From: Gemmatimonas sp.
GTDB taxonomy: Bacteria; Gemmatimonadota; Gemmatimonadetes; Gemmatimonadales; Gemmatimonadaceae
Reading direction: 5' to 3'
Assembly (NCBI RefSeq): GCF_031426495.1
Contig: NZ_JANPLK010000002.1
Span: forward strand, 183,481 to 247,480
Length of the DNA stretch: 64,000 nucleotides
Each line of letters starts with the position of its first letter. Position 1 is the first letter of the stretch. This document shows positions 26,402 through 35,268 of the stretch, piece after piece. A program made the position numbers and the translations under genes. The notes under the pieces were generated by a model. The model saw only the letters and a program-made list of their open reading frames with translations, searched no databases and had not been told where the DNA came from.

Positions 26402-28028
26402 CGGCAAACTCGCTCGTGTGCCGCAATGCCACCGCGCGCATGCGGGCCGCAGTTTGCGAGAGTTGCGCGGCGCTGCGTGAGAGCTCGTCGATGCTGGCGC
26501 TTTGTGCGATTGATGCATCGGCAGCGGTGCGTGCATCGAGTGAGGCTCGATCAGATGAACTGTCGAGGGCTTCGAACGCATCGGCGACACCGGCCGAGAG
26601 TTGCGCCTGCGCGTGGGCGAGTGCGGCCACATCATCGCTCTGATGCGAGATCCGCGCGATGCCATTCACGAGCGCCGACAACGCCTGCGTGGCGTCACGC
26701 GCGATATGCCCGGCGCCGGCCACTACATCAGCCGTGCTGTCCATCGACAGCACGGCGGCGCTGATATCATCGCGGACGCGCTGTACGGTGGCCGCGATGC
26801 GCTTGGCGGCCTGTGCACTTTCTACCGCCAACGTGCGGATCTCGTCGGCTACCACGGCGAAGCCCAAGCCTTCATCACCCGCCCGCGACGCTTCGATGGC
26901 GGCGTTGAGCGCCAGCAGATTCGTCTGCCGCGCGATGCGCGACACGGTGGCGACGAAATCACCGACCTGTTCCGACGCGGGGGCGAGCAGTCGCACCTGT
27001 TCGGCGGTGGCATTCACATCGCTGCCGACCCGCAGCAGGGCCTGCGCGGCGCGTTCGATGGCTTCGCGACTCGCGGCCGCGGCACGGTCCACGTGGTGCG
27101 CGTCGGTCGCCGTCGAGGCGGCCGTCTGCTGCGTCGTGTCGGCCGTCCGTCGTGCTTCCTGACTGGCCACGACGCCATCACGCGCGCGTTCGCGCTGGTG
27201 GGCCAGCTCTTCGCTGAGCGCCGTGGCGCCAGTTGCCACGTCACCGGCGCGTCGTTGCATGACACTGGCCGCGCCGTGTACCTGCGTGGCCACTGCCGCC
27301 AACTCATCAGCCTCGCGCTGCACTGTGTCGATCAGCAGCGTGAGCTCATCGAGCATACGATTAAAGCTCATCTCGAGAAACCCGAGTTCATCGGCGTGCC
27401 GCGCATCGGCCCGGGCCTGCAGGTCACCGCGCTCCACCTGCGCCATGCGTTCGCGCGTGCGACGGATCCGGGTGATCAGCTTGGATGGCATTTGAATCAC
27501 CTGCTGCGCCACCACGACGAGCATCACCGCGGCGAGCAGCACCTGCGGCCACGGCGCGGCATCGGCTGGCCGGGCCTGCGCGTAGGCGTAACTCGCGATC
27601 AAGAAGCCCACGGCCGACGAGAGCGTGGTGAGATAGCCGAGGGCTGGTCCGCGGTCAAACGAATAGGGGACGATCGCCAGGATGTACGTGAGCACCAGCA
27701 CCGGCGATCCGAACAGATACACCACGCCGCTGATCAGTACGGTGTCGAATATCGCGAACACATATTTGAACCAGCGTCGGTACCATCGGGTGGACGCACC
27801 GACAGCCGCGAGCGCCCAATTGGTGGCGATGGCGGTGCAGAACATCGCGAGCACGGCCGGCAGCGACACGTCGGCGAGGCCCAGTCGGAGGCCGGCGATG
27901 AGGACACCCGCGATGAAGATCGTGCTCCAGAACCGCCGTTTGGCGGCGATCCGGAAGGTGGCGATGTCTTTGGCGCGCTCTTCGTCGAAGAGGGCCTGAT
28001 ACGGGGTGTGGGCGCTGGGCGTGTGCAT
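26271..28028 (-). CDS. Methyl-accepting chemotaxis-type transducer
   Basis: 585 residues. About six transmembrane helices occupy residues 30-180 (for example IFIAGVLIAGLRLGL and VLLAAVMLVVVAQQV) with no sizeable periplasmic domain. A HAMP domain follows (RIRRTRERMAQVERGDLQAR), then the long coiled-coil signalling domain. Its hairpin tip is ISRIARQTNLLALNAAIEASR with GDEGLGFAVVADEIRTLAVE, the CheA/CheW contact region of MCPs. No other chemotaxis gene is in the window. Its last 40 or so residues are encoded by the 161-bp repeat, so its tail was restored or preserved when the island entered. Confidence 0.92.
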   Translation of the reverse strand: MHTPSAHTPYQALFDEERAKDIATFRIAAKRRFWSTIFIAGVLIAGLRLGLADVSLPAVLAMFCTAIATNWALAAVGASTRWYRRWFKYVFAIFDTVLISGVVYLFGSPVLVLTYILAIVPYSFDRGPALGYLTTLSSAVGFLIASYAYAQARPADAAPWPQVLLAAVMLVVVAQQVIQMPSKLITRIRRTRERMAQVERGDLQARADARHADELGFLEMSFNRMLDELTLLIDTVQREADELAAVATQVHGAASVMQRRAGDVATGATALSEELAHQRERARDGVVASQEARRTADTTQQTAASTATDAHHVDRAAAASREAIERAAQALLRVGSDVNATAEQVRLLAPASEQVGDFVATVSRIARQTNLLALNAAIEASRAGDEGLGFAVVADEIRTLAVESAQAAKRIAATVQRVRDDISAAVLSMDSTADVVAGAGHIARDATQALSALVNGIARISHQSDDVAALAHAQAQLSAGVADAFEALDSSSDRASLDARTAADASIAQSASIDELSRSAAQLSQTAARMRAVALRHTSEFAVTTRTAEFAALAAATPTQSRAGAQTGVQTPPPAPARGAKSIAA

Positions 28029-28073
28029 ACGTCTAACAGACGCGTCACGCCCGAGCGCGGTATCAGGTCGGGC

Positions 28074-28622
28074 TCAGGCCTGTGGGATCAGCGGCAGGAG
28101 TTCGGCGGCAGTGACCAAAGTGATCACCTTGAGGCCGACCGCTTCGAGCGCCTCGCGGCCTCCTTCCTGGCGATCGACCAGCGCCAGCACGCCCAGGATC
28201 TCGCCGCCGGCGGCGCGAATGGCCTCGACGGCCTTGAGGGCTGAGCCGCCGGTCGTGATCACGTCTTCCACCACCACGACTTTGTCGCCGGGCTGGAAAG
28301 GACCTTCGATCAGCTTTCCGGTGCCGTGCTGCTTGGCTTCCTTGCGGACGGTAAAGGATCGAACCATCCCGCCGGTGCCGGCGTCGGCGTCGAGGGCCGA
28401 GGTGTGGGCAATGGCGTAGGAGATCGGGTCGGCGCCCAAGGTGAGACCACCGACCGAATCGACCGGCCACCCGCTGTCACGGAGGGCGGCGAGTGCCTCA
28501 CGACCGATGAGCATTTGCCCTTCGGGGCTCATCGTGGTGAGGCGGCAGTCAACGTACAACGTGGAACGGCGGCCCGAGGCCAGCACGAAATCGCCCCGCT
28601 TGGCCGACCGTTCGGCGAGCAG
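28074..28622 (-). CDS. pyrE: Orotate phosphoribosyltransferase, probable CTG start
   Basis: Converts orotate and PRPP to OMP. The PRPP site is VVVVEDVITTGGSALKAVE, and LASGRRSTLYVDCR and the flexible catalytic-loop motif VRKEAKQHGTGK are family-diagnostic. The only conventional in-frame start (GTG 28586) would remove LLAERSAKRGDF, which is conserved in PyrE. CTG at 28622 lies nine bases after GAGG and restores it, giving 182 residues. An in-frame ATT at 28643 is the other option. The gene follows the kinase gene by 5 bp. Confidence 0.9.
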   Translation of the reverse strand: MLAERSAKRGDFVLASGRRSTLYVDCRLTTMSPEGQMLIGREALAALRDSGWPVDSVGGLTLGADPISYAIAHTSALDADAGTGGMVRSFTVRKEAKQHGTGKLIEGPFQPGDKVVVVEDVITTGGSALKAVEAIRAAGGEILGVLALVDRQEGGREALEAVGLKVITLVTAAELLPLIPQA

Positions 28623-28627
28623 GGTGG

Positions 28628-29614
28628 TTAGCCTCGTCGAAATAAGCCCTTCATTTTGCCGAAGAGTCCACCCTTGTCCTCACCGTCACCGTCAGCCGAG
28701 ATCGCCGGTACCGACTTGCTGGTCGAGCTGCTGGCGCTCGGAGCACTGCTGGCGCTGGCCATGGCGGTGGTCTGCGCGGCCGCCGCGAAGGCGTCCGAGA
28801 AGTCCTTGACCGTGGGGTAGCGATCACTGGGCTGCTTGGAAAGCGCCTTCATGACGACGTTTTCGACCGCCACCGGAAAGGCCAGATTGGGCTTGGCCTT
28901 ATTGAGCACGACCGGCGGCTGCGTGAGAAGCTGGGAAAACAGCTCGCGCGGCGACTTGCCGGTATATGGCAGCGTGCCCGTGAGCAGGAAATACGCGATG
29001 GTGGCCAGCGAGTACTGATCGGCGGCCGGCCCGACCAGTTCGCCTGACAAGGCTTCCGGCGCCACATACATGAGCGTGCCGACGAAGAAGCCGGCGCGCG
29101 TGAGCCGCTGATCGGGAGCGGCGTCGGTGTCGGCGGCGATGCCGAAATCGAGCAGCTTCACATGATGCGTGGCCGGATCGTACATCACGTTTTCCGGCTT
29201 CAGATCGCGATGTACGATGCCGACATCGTGCGCGGCCTGCACCGCGCTGCAGATCTGCGACAGGATCTCGGCGACTTCCTTCGACGATAGCGGGCCGGTC
29301 TTTTCGGCATACTTGTCGAGGATCTCACCACCGGCCCATTCGATCGCGAGGTAGTAGCGCTCGCTGTCGGATTGACCGTAGTCTAGGGTGCGCACGATGT
29401 TCGGGTGTTCTACCCGTGCGCCGAACTGCGCCTCGCGCAGGAATCGCGCGACAGCAGTCTTGTCATGCTGCAGCTTCTCGCGCAGCACCTTGAGGGCGAC
29501 TGTACCATGCGTGGCATGATCGGCACGAAACACGGTAGACGTACCGCCCTCGCCGACTTTTCCACGCACTGTATAGCCGGCCAGCGTCGTTCCGACTAGC
29601 GTCTCTATGGCCAC
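28628..29614 (-). CDS. Serine/threonine protein kinase, soluble
   Basis: 328 residues with a complete Hanks-type kinase domain (about 10-270): Gly-rich loop GKVGEGGTSTVF, catalytic Lys in VALKVLRE, catalytic loop IVHRDLKPENVMY, DFG in LLDFGIAADT, and a GTLMYVAPEAL activation segment. The 55-residue tail is Ser/Ala-rich and ends in a basic KMKGLFRRG. There is no transmembrane helix or PASTA repeat, unlike most receptor kinases, so it is cytoplasmic. It is transcribed with pyrE. Substrates are unknown. Confidence 0.93.
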   Translation of the reverse strand: MAIETLVGTTLAGYTVRGKVGEGGTSTVFRADHATHGTVALKVLREKLQHDKTAVARFLREAQFGARVEHPNIVRTLDYGQSDSERYYLAIEWAGGEILDKYAEKTGPLSSKEVAEILSQICSAVQAAHDVGIVHRDLKPENVMYDPATHHVKLLDFGIAADTDAAPDQRLTRAGFFVGTLMYVAPEALSGELVGPAADQYSLATIAYFLLTGTLPYTGKSPRELFSQLLTQPPVVLNKAKPNLAFPVAVENVVMKALSKQPSDRYPTVKDFSDAFAAAAQTTAMASASSAPSASSSTSKSVPAISADGDGEDKGGLFGKMKGLFRRG

Positions 29615-29758
29615 GGGGCGAACGTAACGCCCACGCGCGGTACCAGCAAGAAGTTTCCGGACATAAAGTGCAATCCGTGACCAGTTCGTATGATCGGCAC
29701 GGCTTTAGCGGGTGATCAGCAACCACGGCGGGCACCTTCTGCCTGCACGGACGGTACA

Positions 29759-31195
29759 ATGCGTTTCGTGAACCCACGCGCCTTGCCTCTTCGAATTCGC
29801 TTCGTGGCGACTGCCACGACCACGTTGGCCCTGTTGGCCGCCTGTTCCGGCAATCGACCAGCCGTCGGACCGGGCTCAGCCGTTGCACCGCCGGGACCCG
29901 GTGGGGCCGCGGGTGCCCTGGGCACCGGCGTCGTACCCGGCTCGCCCGCCGACATGCAACGGTTGTATCGCAGCATGGGCCTCATTGCGGGCACGGGCGC
30001 CATTCCGTTCGTGTCGTCGGTGTCCTTCCTGCGCTCGCCGACACCCGACAGTACGCTCACGCTCATCGCGCTCAGCCTCCCGTCGCGCGTGCTGGGCTTC
30101 ACGCGCCAGGGTGAACGCTACGCCGCGAGCTATGTGGCGCGGCTCGAAGTGCGGCAGGGCACCACGGTGGTGAAGCTGATCGAAGCCACTGAGAAGGTGC
30201 TGGTGCCGACGTTTCGCGAAACCTCGCGCACCGATGAAAGCATCATCTGGCAGCAGTTCCTGAAACTGGCGCCGGGCCGATACAGCGTCGCCCTCAGCAT
30301 CAAGGACGAGTCGAGCATCCGCAACGCCTCCGAAGAGGTACAGCTTGAAGTGCCGCGCCTGTCGCGCGACATGCTCGGCTCGCCGCTGCCGGTGTACGAA
30401 GCGATTCCACGTACCACCGCCGATTCGCTGCCGCGTCTTCTGGCCCGTCCGCGCGCCACGGTGGTCTTCGGACAGGATTCGATACTACCGCTGTATCTCG
30501 ATGCCGTCGGCGCCGAAGCGCCCACGCGCGCCCACGTGCGCATCATGGGCGAAGGGGACACCCGGCTGTTCGACGCCGATATCGAATTGCCGGCGCGCGG
30601 CGAGGGACACAGCACCACGTACGGTGTGCCCGTTGCCAAGATGGGTATCGGCATCAATACGCTGCTGGTGAGTGTCCCGGGACGCGCTGACACGGCGCGC
30701 GCGCGTGTGCTCGTGAGCCTCGGCGATGATCTGCCGATTGCGTCGTTCGACGAAATGTTCTCCTACCTCCGCTACTTCACGACCGCCGACCGACTCAAGG
30801 CGTTGCGCGATGCGACGCCGGCCTTTCGCCCCGAGGCGTGGGCGACCTTTCTCAAGGCGACCGATCCGATTCCCGGCACGCCGGAGAATGAAGGACTGCG
30901 CGACTATTTCGGCCGCATTCGCGTGGCCAACATCCGCTTCCGCGATGACGGCCCGGTGGGTTGGCAGAGCGATCGCGGCACGGCCTTCGTTGCCCTTGGC
31001 GATCCCGACAACATCGTCGACACCGGCATGACCGATCCAAACGCGCGCGTGCGGCAGCAGATCTGGGAGTATCGCGAACTGCGGGTGCAAATCGTGTTCG
31101 TCGATCAGACCGGCTTCGGACGCTGGCGTTTGTCCACGCAGGGTCGGGCGGAACTCGACAACGCAATCCGTCGGCGCATGGCGTTGCGGCAGTGA
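29759..31195 (+). CDS. GWxTD-domain lipoprotein
   Basis: 478 residues from the ATG at 29759. A signal peptide with a lipobox (TLALLAAC) is followed by a Gly/Pro-rich linker. The C-terminal 130 residues hold the GWxTD domain: the YFGRIRVANIRFRDDGPVGW region, then QSDRGTAFVALGDPDNI and IWEYRELRVQIVFVDQTGFG. This family occurs mainly in Gemmatimonadota, Acidobacteriota and Bacteroidota-like lineages and has no established function. Its stop overlaps the GTG start of polA (GTGA), so translation is coupled. Confidence 0.85.
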   Translation: MRFVNPRALPLRIRFVATATTTLALLAACSGNRPAVGPGSAVAPPGPGGAAGALGTGVVPGSPADMQRLYRSMGLIAGTGAIPFVSSVSFLRSPTPDSTLTLIALSLPSRVLGFTRQGERYAASYVARLEVRQGTTVVKLIEATEKVLVPTFRETSRTDESIIWQQFLKLAPGRYSVALSIKDESSIRNASEEVQLEVPRLSRDMLGSPLPVYEAIPRTTADSLPRLLARPRATVVFGQDSILPLYLDAVGAEAPTRAHVRIMGEGDTRLFDADIELPARGEGHSTTYGVPVAKMGIGINTLLVSVPGRADTARARVLVSLGDDLPIASFDEMFSYLRYFTTADRLKALRDATPAFRPEAWATFLKATDPIPGTPENEGLRDYFGRIRVANIRFRDDGPVGWQSDRGTAFVALGDPDNIVDTGMTDPNARVRQQIWEYRELRVQIVFVDQTGFGRWRLSTQGRAELDNAIRRRMALRQ

Positions 31196-34128
31196 GTGAG
31201 GTGCAACGTCCCACCGCACCGCGCCTCTTTCTGATCGACGGCTACGCCCTGATCTACCGCGCGTTCTTTGCGCTGATGACGCGTCCGCTCGTGACAAGCC
31301 ATGGCGAGAACACCTCGGCCGCCTGGGGGATCGCAACGTTTCTCAAGCGGCTGTTGGTCACGCACAAGCCGGAGTTGCTGGGCTGGGTGCATGATTCGGG
31401 CGCAACGTTTCGCGACGATCTGTATCCCGACTACAAGGCCACGCGCGAGAAGCTGACCGACGAACTGCAGGCCGACTTCGATCGGGGGCTCGAGCGCATC
31501 AATCAGTTGCTCGCGGCGTACAGCATTCCCGTACTCGCGGTGCCCGGCTTCGAGGCCGACGATGTGATCGGGACGCTGGCGCGTAAAGGTGTGGACGCCG
31601 GCTACAACGTGGTGATCGTGTCGGGCGACAAGGACTTTCAGCAGCTCGTGCGCCCGGGTGTGTGGTTGCTCAATCCCGGTCGCGGCGGTCCGGCCAGTGT
31701 CGAAGAGCAGTGGGTCGGTGTCGAGAACGCGAATGATCGGCTTGGTGTGCCGCCCGATCGCGTGATCGACTATCTCGCACTGGTCGGTGATTCGTCAGAC
31801 AACGTGCCCGGCGTGAAGGGCATCGGCGAGAAGGGTGCGCAGGAGCTCATCGCGCAGTTCGGCGCGCTCGAGGATATCCTCGCGCACGTGCACGAGATCG
31901 CGAAGAAGCGGCCGCGTGAAGCGTTGCTGGCGCAGGAAGCGGAAGCGCGCCTGTCGAAGCAGCTGGTCACGATTCATCAGGACGTGCCGATCGCACTCGA
32001 TCCGTCCACGTTGCAGATGAGTGCCCCCGATACGCAGGCGCTCCGGCATCTGTATCTGGAGCTCGAGTTCACGTCGCTGCTGAAGGATTTGGGTGGCAGC
32101 GCGCCGGCCGAGATCGCGGCGCCAACACCGACGGAGACCGACACGGAAGCACCGACGTCGTCAAACCGTCCCGCCGCACTGGCGATGACGATGGGCGCGA
32201 GCGGCGTGCCGGTGCTGGCCGACGCACGCTACGTCACGGTCGACACCATGCCGGCCCTCGAGGCGCTGCTGGCCCGGGTGGGCGAGGTGCCGTTTATCGC
32301 GTTCGATACCGAGACCGTGCCGGAGCCCGGCGCGCCGGCTACGATCGATGCGATGCGTGCACGCTTGGTCGGCTTGTCGATCGCGGTCGCGCCAGGCGAG
32401 GCATACTACCTGCCATTCGCGCATCGTCACGAGGACGGCGGCGGCAATCTCGCGTTGTTGTCGGGTGATGCCGGCATCGCGGGCCGACGGTTGAACGCGG
32501 GCGTCGAGCCGCCGGTGAATCTGCCGGCGTTCGACAGTGACGCGATGGCGCCATTACGCGCGATGCTGGAAGACGCGAGTGTGAAGAAGCTGGCGCAAAA
32601 TGCGAAGTACGATGTGCTCGTGCTGCGCGGCGCCGGCGTGCGATTGGCCGGTCTCGAGTTCGACACGATGTTGGCCAGCTATGTACTCGATCCGGGGCGC
32701 CGTTCACACGGTCTCGATTTGCTGGCGCTCGAGTTTCTCGGACACACGATGACGGCGTACGAGCAGCTGTGCGGCAAGGGCCGTAATCAGCTGCCCTTCG
32801 ATGTCGTACCGGTCGATGCCGCACGTGACTACTCGTGCGAAGACGTCGACATCACCATGCGCTTGCGGGCGAAGCTCGAGCCCATGCTGGGCAGTCACGG
32901 CATGTCGGACTTGTTCCGCAACGTGGAGGTGCCGCTGGTTGAAGTGCTGGCCGACATGGAATGGGACGGCATCGCTATCGACCTCACGTGGTTCGAATCG
33001 CTGAAGACGCGATTCAAGAGTGAACGCGAGCGCGTCGAGCAGCTGATTTATGCCGAGGCCGGGCAGGAGTTCAACATCAACTCCAATCCGCAGTTGCGTG
33101 TGATTCTGTTCGACAAGCTCGGACTGCCGGTGAAGAAGAAGACCGCCACCGGGCCGAGCACCGACGCGAGTGTGTTGCAGGAGCTGGCCGAAGAAGGGCA
33201 CACGCTGCCAACGCTGCTCATGGAGTATCGCGAGATCTTCAAGCTGGAAGGCACGTACATCGATGCGTTGCCGAAGCTGGTGCATCCGCGCGATCACCGG
33301 CTGCACACGTCGTTCAACCAAACGGTGGCGGCCACTGGTCGATTGTCGAGTACCGACCCGAACCTGCAGAACATTCCGAACCGCCGTGAGCTGGGGCGCG
33401 AGATCCGTCGGGGCTTCGTGCCGCGGCCGGGATGGCGGCTGCTCAGTGCCGACTACTCACAGATCGAACTGCGGTTGCTGGCGCATTTGTCGGGCGATCC
33501 GGCGTTCGTGACGGCATTCAAGGCCGGCGGTGACATTCACCGCCAAACGGCCGCTATCATTTTCGGCGTGGACCTGGCCGATGTGAACGGCGAGATGCGG
33601 GCGCGCGCGAAAACGATCAATTTCGCGACGATTTACGGGCAGGGCGCCCATGCGCTGTCTCGGCAGCTCAAGCTTCCGCATGCCGAGGCGAAGGCGTTCA
33701 TCGACACCTATTTCGAGCGGTTCGCCGGGGTGAAGGCGTTCCTCGATCGCTGTGTCGTCGAGGCGAAGGCGAAGGGGTATGTGGAGACGCTGTTTCACCG
33801 TCGTCGCTACATCCCGGAGCTCAAGGAGCGAAACCACAACATGCGCGCCTTTGGCGAGCGGGTGGCGGCCAACGCGCCGATCCAGGGCTCGGCGGCGGAT
33901 CTGATCAAGATCGCCATGATCCGGGTGCACCACGCGCTGGCCGGCGAGGGGCTGGCTTCGCGGATGCTGCTGCAAGTGCACGACGAACTGATCTTCGAGT
34001 TGCCGGTCGCCGAGCAGTCGGTGTTGTCGGCGCTGGTGAAGCGGGAGATGGAGTCGGCGGCGGCGCTGGACGTGCCGTTGCTGGTGGAGATGGGGGTCGG
34101 CGACGACTGGGTGGCCGCCAAGTCGTGA
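31192..34128 (+). CDS. polA: DNA polymerase I
   Basis: 978 residues from GTG 31192; GTG 31201 is also in frame. The 5'-3' exonuclease domain starts LFLIDGYALIYRAFFALMTR with GFEADDVIGTLA. The 3'-5' proofreading domain keeps its acidic motif (FIAFDTETVPEP), so it is probably active, unlike in several other phyla. The polymerase domain has motif A (LLSADYSQIELRLLAHL), the O helix (RAKTINFATIYGQGA, with the Phe that discriminates against dideoxynucleotides) and motif C (LLQVHDELIFELP). It replaces Okazaki primers and fills repair gaps. Confidence 0.98.
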   Translation: MSEVQRPTAPRLFLIDGYALIYRAFFALMTRPLVTSHGENTSAAWGIATFLKRLLVTHKPELLGWVHDSGATFRDDLYPDYKATREKLTDELQADFDRGLERINQLLAAYSIPVLAVPGFEADDVIGTLARKGVDAGYNVVIVSGDKDFQQLVRPGVWLLNPGRGGPASVEEQWVGVENANDRLGVPPDRVIDYLALVGDSSDNVPGVKGIGEKGAQELIAQFGALEDILAHVHEIAKKRPREALLAQEAEARLSKQLVTIHQDVPIALDPSTLQMSAPDTQALRHLYLELEFTSLLKDLGGSAPAEIAAPTPTETDTEAPTSSNRPAALAMTMGASGVPVLADARYVTVDTMPALEALLARVGEVPFIAFDTETVPEPGAPATIDAMRARLVGLSIAVAPGEAYYLPFAHRHEDGGGNLALLSGDAGIAGRRLNAGVEPPVNLPAFDSDAMAPLRAMLEDASVKKLAQNAKYDVLVLRGAGVRLAGLEFDTMLASYVLDPGRRSHGLDLLALEFLGHTMTAYEQLCGKGRNQLPFDVVPVDAARDYSCEDVDITMRLRAKLEPMLGSHGMSDLFRNVEVPLVEVLADMEWDGIAIDLTWFESLKTRFKSERERVEQLIYAEAGQEFNINSNPQLRVILFDKLGLPVKKKTATGPSTDASVLQELAEEGHTLPTLLMEYREIFKLEGTYIDALPKLVHPRDHRLHTSFNQTVAATGRLSSTDPNLQNIPNRRELGREIRRGFVPRPGWRLLSADYSQIELRLLAHLSGDPAFVTAFKAGGDIHRQTAAIIFGVDLADVNGEMRARAKTINFATIYGQGAHALSRQLKLPHAEAKAFIDTYFERFAGVKAFLDRCVVEAKAKGYVETLFHRRRYIPELKERNHNMRAFGERVAANAPIQGSAADLIKIAMIRVHHALAGEGLASRMLLQVHDELIFELPVAEQSVLSALVKREMESAAALDVPLLVEMGVGDDWVAAKS

Positions 34129-34381
34129 CGGGGCTGGGACTTGCCTCGTTTCGCGAACGGGTGGGTGTCGCAGTTTGCATGAACTCAGGGGCGCTGCGAG
34201 ACTGGTCCCAGCGGTAGACCTCCGGCGGCATTGTGGTAAACGATTGTTTTGCAACGGGTTAGGATCGTGCGAGGAGCGCGGCACCCGGGTTGCTAAGGAA
34301 GAGGGTATCGCGGATCCCCACATCCGCCCCCAATGCCAGCACCCGGGACCATATCGTTCCGGGCCGACCCGAGGAAGCCAC

Positions 34382-34771
34382 ATGCGACCGTCCCGTTCCC
34401 GTCAGGGGTTTACACTGATCGAGCTGCTGATTGTCGTGGTCATCATTGGCATTCTGGCGGCCCTCGCGATCCCGAAGTTCCAGAGTACCAAGGGCAAGGC
34501 GTACGCGGCGGCGCTCAAGAGCGACCTGAAGAACGTCGCGTCGATGCAGGAAGACTATTTTTATTACAACGAGACGTACGCGGCGAATGTCGGTGCCCTG
34601 AGCTTCAGCAGCACGAACGGCGTGACAATCAGTATTGCCGAGGCAGACGGGCGGGGCTGGTCGGCCACTTCCACGCATCCGGCCGCTTTTCCGCTTACAT
34701 GTGCGGTGTTTTACGGCCAGGCGGCTCCGCTTGGTGGTGCGACATCAGAGGGTGTTGTACACTGTCAATAG
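34382..34771 (+). CDS. Type IV prepilin-like protein
   Basis: 129 residues from the ATG at 34382. A short basic leader ends in the prepilin peptidase site G|FTLIELLIVVVIIGILAAL, with Glu5 of the mature protein conserved. The mature part is small and ends with two cysteines (LTCAVFYG and VVHCQ) that could form the C-terminal disulfide loop of major pilins. No other pilus gene is nearby, so the assembly machinery must be elsewhere. An alternative is a type II secretion pseudopilin. Confidence 0.9.
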   Translation: MRPSRSRQGFTLIELLIVVVIIGILAALAIPKFQSTKGKAYAAALKSDLKNVASMQEDYFYYNETYAANVGALSFSSTNGVTISIAEADGRGWSATSTHPAAFPLTCAVFYGQAAPLGGATSEGVVHCQ

Positions 34772-34821
34772 CGCTACGTAACGCGCCACGCTCGGCGCAC
34801 TACAGCAACAGTTGATCTGTT

Positions 34822-35187
34822 TTGAACGGTTTCGAATTCACCATCGCGTCCGACCCTGACGCCCAGCGGCGTGCCTCTCGCATGCGCGAGGTCACCTTCG
34901 CCTCTGGGGCGCGGGAGTTCCGGAAACGCCGCGACGGAATGATCTACGCGATGGACGGCGGGCTGTGGTTACACCGGCACGTCTGGCAGGGCCGCCCCAT
35001 GGTGCACTTCGTGAGCACCGACCGCGCGCGGCTGCTCGCGTACGGCGACGTGGTAGGGATTCCCGCCGAACGACTTCAATACAAGCCCCTGCGCGACCCG
35101 CGCACCGAGGTGCGCCGCGAGGCGTGGCACTGGGACCTCGGCGGTCCCGTGTACCCGCCGGTGGACGAGCGGCTGCTGAGCGACTGA
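34822..35187 (+). CDS. Hypothetical protein
   Basis: 121 residues from a TTG. It has no signal or membrane segment and is rich in Arg and Trp. Recognisable strings such as LWLHRHVWQGRPMVHFVSTD and the acidic end PPVDERLLSD do not assign it to a family I know. Codon use matches the core genes, and the compact length with a well-placed stop before the convergent acyltransferase gene supports a real gene. Confidence 0.55.
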   Translation: MNGFEFTIASDPDAQRRASRMREVTFASGAREFRKRRDGMIYAMDGGLWLHRHVWQGRPMVHFVSTDRARLLAYGDVVGIPAERLQYKPLRDPRTEVRREAWHWDLGGPVYPPVDERLLSD

Positions 35188-35268
35188 CCGGCGGCATTCC
35201 GCCCACGCGTAAAACGCTTATGCCGCGGATCTGCTGTTGTCGTGCGATGCGCCCTCGCGAAGCTCAAA

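Noticed and set aside
26601..28244. 547-codon plus-strand open frame over the chemoreceptor gene
   Set aside because: It is antisense to a clear MCP, is rich in Arg/His/Gly, has no motif, and arises from high GC at third positions.
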